Shown one piece after another: positions 44,024-50,909 of a DNA stretch of 64,000 bases. Within the stretch, counting starts at the first letter, position 1; every line of letters begins with the position of its first letter. The notes below the pieces were generated by a model. The model saw only the letters and a program-made list of their open reading frames with translations, was not told the origin of the DNA and did not search any database. The translations under genes were made by a program, and so were the position numbers. Origin of the DNA: Streptomyces sp. NBC_01571 (GTDB lineage Bacteria > Actinomycetota > Actinomycetes > Streptomycetales > Streptomycetaceae); assembly GCF_026339875.1 (NCBI RefSeq), contig NZ_JAPEPZ010000001.1, positions 3,658,001 to 3,722,000 of the forward strand, given 5' to 3'.

Positions 44024-44620
44024 ATGCCCGCCAAGCGACCCGCCGGCCCCTTCACCCCGCTCGACTTCCAACTGGTCCTGCTGCGCCGCATGGCCGACCA
44101 CAACCCGGACCTCGTCGACGACGCCCGCCGCGAACTCGGCGCCTCCCTCGCGGACATGCGCGAGGCCAACCGGCGCTGGCAGGCGATGCTGCACGCCCCG
44201 CGCTCCCGCTCCGCCGCCCACCGCTACCGCTCGGTCCTCGGCGCCCCGGAGTCGGTCACCCCGCGCCGGATCGGCGACCTCACCTGCGAGGCCCTGCTGT
44301 GGCCCGTCCCCCTCTGGCCCGGCCTGCGCTTCGAGGTTCTCGCCCTGTCGAACGGGGTGGTCTGGAACGAGTGGCTGGTCCGCGCACCCGGCGTCGCCGG
44401 TCCGGTGCTGAAGACCCTCGACGACCTGACCCCCTGGTCCTGCACGGTCGACGAGGCCGCCCGCGCCTTCGCCCCCGCCCGGCCGCTGGAGGGGACCGCC
44501 CCCACCCGCTGGGGGCTCGCCTTCACGGCCCCGGACGCGTCGGGGGCACGGCAGGAGTGCGCGGCCGAGTTCACCTGGGGGCTGCTGCAGCGGGTGGCCG
44601 TCAGCGGGCGGCCCGGATGA
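44024..44620 (+). CDS. Conserved-type hypothetical protein
   Basis: A 198-aa protein of no family I recognise. The N-terminal third is a charged helical pair (PFTPLDFQLVLLRRMADHNPDLVDD, quoted in part) and the rest looks like mixed alpha/beta with many Trp residues (LLWPVPLWPGLRF, VVWNEWLVR, LTPWSC). It has no signal peptide or membrane segment. ATG 44024 was preferred, but ATG 44015 is also in frame. Its 3' end overlaps the ATP-grasp gene on the opposite strand by 20 bp. Codon use is as GC-biased as the neighbours, so it is a real gene. Confidence 0.65.
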   Translation: MPAKRPAGPFTPLDFQLVLLRRMADHNPDLVDDARRELGASLADMREANRRWQAMLHAPRSRSAAHRYRSVLGAPESVTPRRIGDLTCEALLWPVPLWPGLRFEVLALSNGVVWNEWLVRAPGVAGPVLKTLDDLTPWSCTVDEAARAFAPARPLEGTAPTRWGLAFTAPDASGARQECAAEFTWGLLQRVAVSGRPG

Positions 44621-45512
44621 TCGCCTCCGCGACGACGGGCACCGACTCCGGGTGCAGCCAGAGGAAGAGGTTGGGTTCCACCAGTTCCAGTTCCATGACG
44701 CACGGCTCCCCGTCGTCGCCGTCGACGACGTCGACGCGGGCGTACAGCAGGGCGTCCCCGTCCGTACCGGACGGTACGGCGGCCAGCGCGCGCTCGGCGA
44801 GGGCGAGTTCGGCCGCGGTCGGCTGCCAGGCCTCCAGCCGGGGGTGCGGGACCTTGTCCGCGTCGTACGCCGTCCCGGGCTCGAGGACGGCGCCCTTGCG
44901 GGCGGCGTGCAGGAAGCGTCCGCCGAAGAACTGCAGCGCCCGCTCGCCGGAGGTGTCGACGCCGCGCAGGTAGGGCTGGACCATGGCGGTCAGCCCCTGC
45001 TCGTGCATCCGGGCGAGCTGTCGCAGCGCGGTCTCCCGCTCCTCGGGCCGGTAGCGGGCGGCGAGCCGTGCGCCCGCGCCCGACGTGGGCTTCACCACGT
45101 ACTCGTGGTCGCCGGGAAGATCCGCGGGATCGCCGGGCGCGAGATACCGGGTCGGCACGGTCGCCACCCCGGCCGCGGCCAGTTCGCCGACGTACCGCTT
45201 GTCGGTGTTCCACCGCACGACCGCCGCCGGATTCGCCAGCCGGGTGAGCTTCGCGACCCGCTCGGCCCACGCCACGAACTCCGCGACCCGCCAGCTGTAG
45301 TCCCAGGTCGAGCGGATGACGACCAGGTCGAAGTCCGCCCAGTCGACCGCCGGGTCGTCCCAGTACGCGATCTCGGCCGGCGCCCCGGCGTCCTCCAGCG
45401 CCCCCTTCAGTACGGGCAGGTCCCGGTCCGCGCTCGTCGTGCCCTCCTCCGGCCGGTAGGTGGCGAGTGCGATGCGGGGGCGGGCGGCGGTGCGGGCCAC
45501 GGCGGACTCCAT
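44601..45512 (-). CDS. ATP-grasp domain protein (RimK/glutathione synthetase-like)
   Basis: A 303-aa ATP-dependent ligase-type protein. The opening ARPRIALATYR, VIRSTWDY, and the ATP-grasp motifs EYVVKPTSGAGA (nucleotide lysine) and DALLYARVDVVDGDDGEPCVMELELVEPNL (metal-binding Glu near 280) are clear. Similar proteins ligate amino acids or peptides to carboxylates. Substrate unknown; there is no obvious partner gene. It converges with the hypothetical gene and overlaps it by 20 bp. The start ATG 45512 is 71 nt from the stop of the membrane protein gene upstream. Confidence 0.85.
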   Translation of the reverse strand: MESAVARTAARPRIALATYRPEEGTTSADRDLPVLKGALEDAGAPAEIAYWDDPAVDWADFDLVVIRSTWDYSWRVAEFVAWAERVAKLTRLANPAAVVRWNTDKRYVGELAAAGVATVPTRYLAPGDPADLPGDHEYVVKPTSGAGARLAARYRPEERETALRQLARMHEQGLTAMVQPYLRGVDTSGERALQFFGGRFLHAARKGAVLEPGTAYDADKVPHPRLEAWQPTAAELALAERALAAVPSGTDGDALLYARVDVVDGDDGEPCVMELELVEPNLFLWLHPESVPVVAEAIIRAAR

Positions 45513-45583
45513 CCTCGTAACGTCTGATCTCCGGGGAGGCTACAACCGCCCGTACGGGCCCGGCTCGTGCGGGGGCCGGGCGT

Positions 45584-46801
45584 TCACCGGGCCGGGACCC
45601 GCTCGGCCGGCACGGCCGCGACGGCGCGCACCGCCCGGATGTCCTCGGGGCGGCGCAGGGCCCGCGACACGGCCTCGATCTCCGCCAGCAGGTTCTCGGT
45701 GTCCGGGTCCACGAGAGGAGCGGTGCCGCCGTCCCGACGTGTTCGCCTCCCGGTCCCGACGGCGTCCTGGACCGTCACCGCGTGGGCGAGCGCCCGCGCC
45801 CGGCCGGCCTCGAACCCCAGACCGACCGCCGCCTCGTACGCCGTGCGCCGCAGGTCCTCGTCGAGGAACCGGGAGAGGTGGAGCAGCGCGTCCCGGATGA
45901 ACGTCTCACGGCGCATCAGGCGCAGTTCCGGAGTGCCCCGGAGCCTCAGCGGGACCCGGCTGCCCGCGACCGTGCGCATCAGCCGGTACAGGGGCCGCAG
46001 CCGCCAGAGGCCGAGCCGGGTGCGCGCACGCCGCTGCAGGTACTGGCCGGCGTGCGGCAGGATGAATCCGACGGCGATCAGGACGGCGGAGAGGGAGGCG
46101 ACCGGCGGGCCCAGCCGGGTACTGAGCCAGTCCAGGTCGTGGCCGCTCCAGCGGGCGCCGACGGCGCAGAGCTTCCCGGCGTCGTAGACCAGGTTCACCG
46201 TGTAGCCGACGCCCAGGAACTTCAGCCCGCCGCGCAGCCATACGTCGAGTCCGTCGGTACGGATCCAGTTCCAGAGCAGCTTGGACGTGATCAGGCAGGC
46301 CGTGGTGTGCGCGAGCAGGTAGAGCACGATCACTTCACGCATGAAGGGCGTGCGGGCGTAGTACGTGTCGAGGTCCCTGATCCGCTCGACGGGCGCGTCG
46401 GCGAGCGCGAACAGCACCCACAGCGCGACGATCACGCCGGCGTAGACGGCGACGACCCAGCGGGTGGCGCGCCGGGTGGCCACACGGTCGGTGATGCCGT
46501 TGCGCCAGGTCGTGATCATCAGCAGACAGGCTCCGCTGAAGGCGGTGACGAGGCTGTAGAGCAGAGGCGCCGAGATGTTCGGTACACCGGTGACGCGGTT
46601 GGTCCAGGAGATCGTCGGCGGCGCGGCGAAGACGAAGACACAGCAGGCGAGGACGAGGAGGCCGCCGACGGCCCGAAGGAGCGGGTCCTTCCAGAGCTTG
46701 ACGATGCTGGGCAGCTTGATGGCGAGGGCGGCCGTGAGGACCGCGATCGGTATCCAGAAGGAGATGTAGATCCCGGCGAGGAAGCGGGCGGGGTCCATCA
46801 C
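45584..46801 (-). CDS. MAB_1171c-type putative membrane transporter
   Basis: A 405-aa protein. Residues 1-260 contain about seven or eight membrane helices (first at 8-28) and residues 265-405 form an Arg-rich cytoplasmic helical domain (ETFIRDALLHLSRFLDEDLRR). The plan and FWIPIAVLTAALAIKL start match the MAB_1171c family of actinobacteria, annotated as putative transporters with no known substrate. It begins 3 nt after the HExxH gene stop, so the two are translationally coupled. GTG 46801 is adjacent to ATG 46798; either may be used. Family neighbours usually include an XRE regulator, which is absent here. Confidence 0.78.
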   Translation of the reverse strand: MMDPARFLAGIYISFWIPIAVLTAALAIKLPSIVKLWKDPLLRAVGGLLVLACCVFVFAAPPTISWTNRVTGVPNISAPLLYSLVTAFSGACLLMITTWRNGITDRVATRRATRWVVAVYAGVIVALWVLFALADAPVERIRDLDTYYARTPFMREVIVLYLLAHTTACLITSKLLWNWIRTDGLDVWLRGGLKFLGVGYTVNLVYDAGKLCAVGARWSGHDLDWLSTRLGPPVASLSAVLIAVGFILPHAGQYLQRRARTRLGLWRLRPLYRLMRTVAGSRVPLRLRGTPELRLMRRETFIRDALLHLSRFLDEDLRRTAYEAAVGLGFEAGRARALAHAVTVQDAVGTGRRTRRDGGTAPLVDPDTENLLAEIEAVSRALRRPEDIRAVRAVAAVPAERVPAR

Positions 46802-46804
46802 CGG

Positions 46805-47527
46805 TCAGTCCTGGGGGCCGCGGTAGCCCAGGGAGGCCTGGATCGCGCGTCCGAGAGGGTCGGCGGGACCCTGTGGGCGGGAGCCGGTCACCCAGGAGCG
46901 GAAGACGCTCGCGAGGTGGAGGCCGAAGTCCTCGGCCTCGGCCTCGTCGGCCTCGTGCGAGCCGTTGCGGGCGGCGACGGTGAGCGCGATCTCCTGCCAG
47001 CGGGGGTCGTCCGACAGGGCGCGGGCGGCGGCCGCGCCGGCGAAGTGGTGGTGGGAGTGCGCGTGACCGGCCGACAGGTGCCACAACTCGTGTCCGAGGA
47101 TGACGAGTTGCTGGACCGCTTCGGCCCGCTCCTCGACGATGACGAGGTCGAAGTCGTGGAACTCCATCCACAGACCGGTGACCTCGATCTCGTCGGGGAA
47201 GCGTTCGAAGCGGAGCTGGACGGGCCGGCCGTCCCGGCGCCGGCTCATCTCCTCGCAGAGCGCGCCGGCCAGCTCCCGTACGTCGACGGGCGGGTCGAGA
47301 CGCTTCCTCATGACCCGGGAGAGCTCGACCGCGAGGGCGCGCATCTCGGAGTCGGCCCTGCGCGAGAACAGTGCCGCCGCGCGCTTCCAGACGCCGCCGG
47401 TCCGTCCGGCCGTCCTGCCCGTCACACCGCTCGCCGCACTCCGCGTCACTCCTCGCTCCGCCCCGCTCCTCGCTCCGTCGCGCCGTCGACCCGCCGCCCC
47501 GTGATGTCGTGGCGGTTGATCCGTCAA
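46805..47527 (-). CDS. HExxH zinc-peptidase-like protein (ImmA/IrrE-type 'toxin component')
   Basis: A protein of up to 240 aa. The motif GHELWHLSAGH (H146-E-L-W-H150) is a zinc metallopeptidase signature; a candidate third ligand is a Glu or His in the DEAEAEDFG or HAHSHHH segment after it. Annotated relatives are called toxin components of a TA system or ImmA/IrrE-like proteases, which cleave or sense regulators. The start is uncertain: TTG 47527 is the longest, GTG 47449 and GTG 47425 are in frame, and the first 45 residues look non-conserved. It is coupled to a membrane protein gene downstream. Confidence 0.7.
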   Translation of the reverse strand: MTDQPPRHHGAAGRRRDGARSGAERGVTRSAASGVTGRTAGRTGGVWKRAAALFSRRADSEMRALAVELSRVMRKRLDPPVDVRELAGALCEEMSRRRDGRPVQLRFERFPDEIEVTGLWMEFHDFDLVIVEERAEAVQQLVILGHELWHLSAGHAHSHHHFAGAAAARALSDDPRWQEIALTVAARNGSHEADEAEAEDFGLHLASVFRSWVTGSRPQGPADPLGRAIQASLGYRGPQD

Positions 47528-47955
47528 ATGGTCGCGCCGTGGGCGAGACTACGGGCCCGGATCGTCCCACGCCATGGTTTTCCGCACGGTCGTTCCCGGC
47601 TCGGGAACGACGTGACCACCCGCCGCCCGGACGTCCCGGCCGCACGTGCCGGCACGCGCCCCCGCGCGAACGTCGACGCGCGTCCTCGTGCACGTCCTTC
47701 TCACCGGGTCCTGGTGCGGGCCCTCGCGCCGGGCGCCGAGCGCGTCCGGGTGCCGGTCGCCGGACGAGGTCGGGTGCCGGTCGCCGGACGAGGTCGGGTG
47801 CCGGTCGCCGGACGAGGTCGGGTGCGGACTCCCGTCCGGTGTGATCTGCCTCGCGCTCCGCCGGTCGCGGGCTCCGGCAGGTTTCCCGCGCCCTGGTGTA
47901 GGAACGGTTCTGACTGTCACCGGCAGATCGTCCCTACTGGCAAGGAGCACCCCGC
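47528..47955. other. 428-bp intergenic region with minisatellite, no gene supported
   Basis: This is the divergent region between the HExxH gene and matB. It contains the three-copy 24-bp repeat at 47748-47819. One open frame on the minus strand (47549-47950) encodes HPTSSGDR repeats, but nothing else in it looks like a protein. AAGGAG at 47940-47945 serves matB. No clear promoter hexamers were seen. Confidence 0.6.
47748..47827. repeat. 24-bp minisatellite, three perfect copies plus a partial copy
   Basis: The unit GGGTGCCGGTCGCCGGACGAGGTC occurs at 47748-47771, 47772-47795 and 47796-47819 without mismatch, then GGGTGCGG. Each unit contains a GGTCGCCGGACGAGG partial dyad. There are no unique spacers between copies, so this is a tandem repeat and not CRISPR. 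Confidence 0.95.
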
Positions 47956-49512
47956 GTGTCCTCCCTCTTTCCGGCCCTGGTCAGCGGTTCGACCGCACGG
48001 CGGCCCGCCCTTCGCTTCGGCGACCGGTCCCTGACGTACGCGGAACTCGCCGCCTCGGCGGGCGCGCTGGCCGCGCGCCTCGAAGGCCGGGAACGGATCG
48101 CCGTGTGGGCGACGCCGTCCCTGGAGACGGCCGTCGGGGTGGTGGCCGCGCTGCTCGCCCGGGTGCCCGCCGTTCCGCTCAACCCCAAGTCGGGCGAGGG
48201 CGAACTGGGACACATCGTGTCCGACAGCGCGCCGTCGCTGGTGCTCGCCGGGAAGGGGGACGACCTCCCCTCGCCCGTACGGGAGTTGGAGCGCATCGAC
48301 GTCGTGACGCACCTCGCGGGCGGGGTCGTCCCGGAGCACCCCGACGAGCCGGACGACCCCGCCGCCCCGGCCCTCGTCGTCTACACCTCCGGCACCACGG
48401 GTCCGCCCAAGGGCGCCGTCGTCCCGCGACGCGCGATCGCCTCGACCCTGGACGCGCTGGCCGACGCCTGGCAGTGGACGGGGGACGACGTGCTCGTGCA
48501 CGGGCTGCCGCTCTTCCATGTGCACGGCCTGATCCTGGGCATCCTCGGGCCGTTGCGGCGCGGCGGGGCCGTGCGGCACCTGGGGCGGTTCAGCGCGGAG
48601 GGCGTGACGCGCGAGCTGAACGCGGGGGCGACCATGCTGTTCGGGGTGCCGACGATGTACCACCGGCTGGCCGAGGCGCTGGCCGAGGACACGGAGCTGG
48701 CCAAGGCGCTCGGCCGGGCACGGCTGCTGGTCTCCGGTTCCGCCGCGCTGCCGGTGCACGACCACGAGCGGATCACGGCGGCGACCGGTCGGCCGGTCGT
48801 CGAGCGGTACGGCATGACCGAGACCCTCATGAACACCAGCGTCCGGGTGGACGGTCCGGCACGGCCCGGGACCGTCGGGGTGCCGCTGCCGGGCGTCGGG
48901 CTGCGGCTGGTCGAGGAGGACGGTTCGACGCTCGCCTCGTACGACGCGGACGGCACCCCGACCGGCTCGTACGACACCGAGGGCAATCCCACCGGCGCCT
49001 ACGACGGCGAGAGCGTGGGCGAGATCCAGGTGCGCGGGCCGAACCTGTTCACCGAGTACCTGAACCGGCCCGACGCCACCGCCGCCGCGTTCACCGCGGA
49101 CGGCTGGTTCCGCACCGGTGACATGGCGGTGCGCGACGCCGACGGCTGCGTACGCATCGTGGGCCGCAAGGCCACCGACCTGATCAAGAGCGGCGGTTAC
49201 AAGATCGGCGCAGGTGAGATCGAGAACGCGCTGCTGGAACACCCCGCCGTGCGCGAGGCCGCCGTCACCGGGGAGCCCGACGACGACCTGGGCGAGCGGA
49301 TCGTGGCCTGGGTGGTGCCGGTGGACGCCCCCGCCCCGGGCCTCGACCGCGAACTCGCCGAGCACGTGGCCCGCCGGCTGGCCCCGCACAAGCGCCCGCG
49401 CACGGTGCGCTTCCTGTCCGCCCTGCCCCGCAACGACATGGGCAAGATCCTGAAGCGGGCGCTCCCGGACGCCCTCGCGGACTCCCGCCCGAACGACGTC
49501 ACGCATGACTGA
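47956..49512 (+). CDS. matB: Malonyl-CoA synthetase MatB
   Basis: A 518-aa acyl-adenylate enzyme that joins malonate to CoA with ATP. The AMP-binding signature YTSGTTGPPKG is at 143-153, YGMTETLMNTSV near 285-296 and the adenylation lysine near 500 (MGKILKRAL). It follows the S. coelicolor MatB (SCO2444) throughout. The exception is residues 328-353, where two 10-aa repeats (SYDADGTPTG, SYDTEGNPTG) and AYDGES are inserted just before GEIQVRG; as I recall it, the reference has a short loop there. GTG 47956 follows AAGGAG. Malonyl-CoA made here can feed fatty-acid or polyketide synthesis. It overlaps the next gene by 8 nt. Confidence 0.92.
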   Translation: MSSLFPALVSGSTARRPALRFGDRSLTYAELAASAGALAARLEGRERIAVWATPSLETAVGVVAALLARVPAVPLNPKSGEGELGHIVSDSAPSLVLAGKGDDLPSPVRELERIDVVTHLAGGVVPEHPDEPDDPAAPALVVYTSGTTGPPKGAVVPRRAIASTLDALADAWQWTGDDVLVHGLPLFHVHGLILGILGPLRRGGAVRHLGRFSAEGVTRELNAGATMLFGVPTMYHRLAEALAEDTELAKALGRARLLVSGSAALPVHDHERITAATGRPVVERYGMTETLMNTSVRVDGPARPGTVGVPLPGVGLRLVEEDGSTLASYDADGTPTGSYDTEGNPTGAYDGESVGEIQVRGPNLFTEYLNRPDATAAAFTADGWFRTGDMAVRDADGCVRIVGRKATDLIKSGGYKIGAGEIENALLEHPAVREAAVTGEPDDDLGERIVAWVVPVDAPAPGLDRELAEHVARRLAPHKRPRTVRFLSALPRNDMGKILKRALPDALADSRPNDVTHD

Positions 49513-50845
49513 CCGCTTCCCGGCCCGTGAGGCCATCGCCCTCGTCACCGACGAGTTCACCGAACTCCGGGTGCCGATGAGGCATTTCGAGCCGGACGGC
49601 CCGCTGTCCTGGCAGGGGTACGACGAGGCACGCTCCCGTGCCGCCGCCCGCACCGGCGAGGACGAGTCCGTCGTCTGCGGCGGCGCGGTCGTCGGCGGCA
49701 CCCGGGTCGCGCTGATCGCCTTCGAGTTCGGCTTCCTCGGCGGCTCGCTCGGCGAACGCACCGGCGACCGTCTGGAAGCCGCGTACGCCCACGCCCGGGA
49801 ACACCGGCTGCCGGTCGTCTCGCTGGTCGCGACGGGCGGCAGCCGGATGCAGGAAGGCATGCTCGCGCTCACCCAGCTCCAGCGGGTGGCACGGCAGTCG
49901 GCGCTGACCCGGGAGGCCGGGCTGCCGCAGATCGCGGTGGTGCGGGATCCGACGACGGGAGGCGGCTGGGCAACGCTGGGCGCGGGTTCCGACGTGACCC
50001 TGGCGCTGCCCGGCGCCCAGGTGGGTTTCGCCGGCTCCCGGGTCCGCCCGCCCGGCGCGGACCCGGCGGCGTACACGGCGGAGGCCCAGGTGGCGGCGGG
50101 CGCGGTGGACGCCGTCGTACCGGAGGGGGAGCTGCGGGAGACGCTGGCGCTGTGGCTGGCCCTGCTCAGCGACCCCTCCGCCGAGGCCGCGCCGGTGCCG
50201 GCCGCCCTCGGCGCGCCCGGCCTGCCCGCCACCGGCTGGGACGCCGTCGTCCGGGCCCGCTCTCCCGAACGCCCGCGTGCCGAGGCCTACTTGGACGCCT
50301 ACTTCAGCCGCCGCGCGGCGATCGGCGGCGATCGCTGCGGCGGCACCGACGCCGGCCTGCTGTGCGGGTTCGGCATCGGGCCCGAGGGGCGGACGGTCGC
50401 GTACGCGGCACAGTGCGGGACCGCGACCCGTCCCGCCGGGTACCGCACCGCGGCACGGCTGATCCGTCTCGCGGGCCGGCTCGGCATCCCGGTGCTGACG
50501 CTGGTGGACACCCCGGGTGCCGCCAACGACGCGCAGGCCGAGCGGCAGGGCGCGGGCTCCGCGATCGCCGACCTGTTCGCCGCGGTGGCCACCGCCCGCA
50601 CTCCCGTCACCACGCTGGTGATCGGCGAGGGCGGCTCGGGCGGCGCCCTCGCCCTGGCCGCGCCGGGCAACACCTGGGCCACGCCTGACAGTTATTTCTC
50701 CGTCATCGCGCCGGAGCCGGCGGCGGCGATCCTCAAGCGCCCCGCGTGCGAGGTGCGCGCCACGGCGGACCAGCTCCGCATCCGGCCGCAGGACCTGGTG
50801 GACCTGGGGGTCGTACGGGGCATCGCGGAGCACCCGGGGAAGTGA
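49505..50845 (+). CDS. Fused acyl-CoA carboxyltransferase (AccD/AccA-like)
   Basis: A 446-aa crotonase-fold protein. The N-terminal half resembles the beta subunit (GAVVGGTRVALIAFEFGFLGGSLG) and the C-terminal half the alpha subunit (IPVLTLVDTPGAAND, GEGGSGGALALAAPGN). The glycine-rich SG(G)A oxyanion motifs are retained. It has no biotin carrier or zinc-ribbon Cys4. The ATG lies inside the end of matB, so they are coupled. It probably carboxylates or decarboxylates an acyl-CoA such as malonyl-CoA; whether it needs separate AccA2/BCCP subunits from elsewhere is not visible. Confidence 0.85.
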   Translation: MTDRFPAREAIALVTDEFTELRVPMRHFEPDGPLSWQGYDEARSRAAARTGEDESVVCGGAVVGGTRVALIAFEFGFLGGSLGERTGDRLEAAYAHAREHRLPVVSLVATGGSRMQEGMLALTQLQRVARQSALTREAGLPQIAVVRDPTTGGGWATLGAGSDVTLALPGAQVGFAGSRVRPPGADPAAYTAEAQVAAGAVDAVVPEGELRETLALWLALLSDPSAEAAPVPAALGAPGLPATGWDAVVRARSPERPRAEAYLDAYFSRRAAIGGDRCGGTDAGLLCGFGIGPEGRTVAYAAQCGTATRPAGYRTAARLIRLAGRLGIPVLTLVDTPGAANDAQAERQGAGSAIADLFAAVATARTPVTTLVIGEGGSGGALALAAPGNTWATPDSYFSVIAPEPAAAILKRPACEVRATADQLRIRPQDLVDLGVVRGIAEHPGK

Positions 50846-50851
50846 ACGCGC

Positions 50852-50893
50852 GGGCGGCGCCGGCTCCCTCTCCCAGGGGAACCGGCGCCGCCC
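50852..50893. terminator. Hairpin between the carboxyltransferase and subtilase genes
   Basis: A perfect 12-bp stem (GGGCGGCGCCGG and complement) with an 18-nt loop that is partly self-paired. It sits between convergent genes. Confidence 0.75.
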
Positions 50894-50909
50894 GTACCGT
50901 GGGGGCCCG

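Noticed and set aside
47748..47827. Possible CRISPR array
   Set aside because: Units abut directly with no unique spacers and no cas genes are nearby.
47549..47950. Minus-strand open frame with HPTSSGDR repeats (133 aa)
   Set aside because: The repeats are the translation of the 24-bp minisatellite, the rest has no domain-like pattern, and it overlaps the matB ribosome-binding site region on the other strand.
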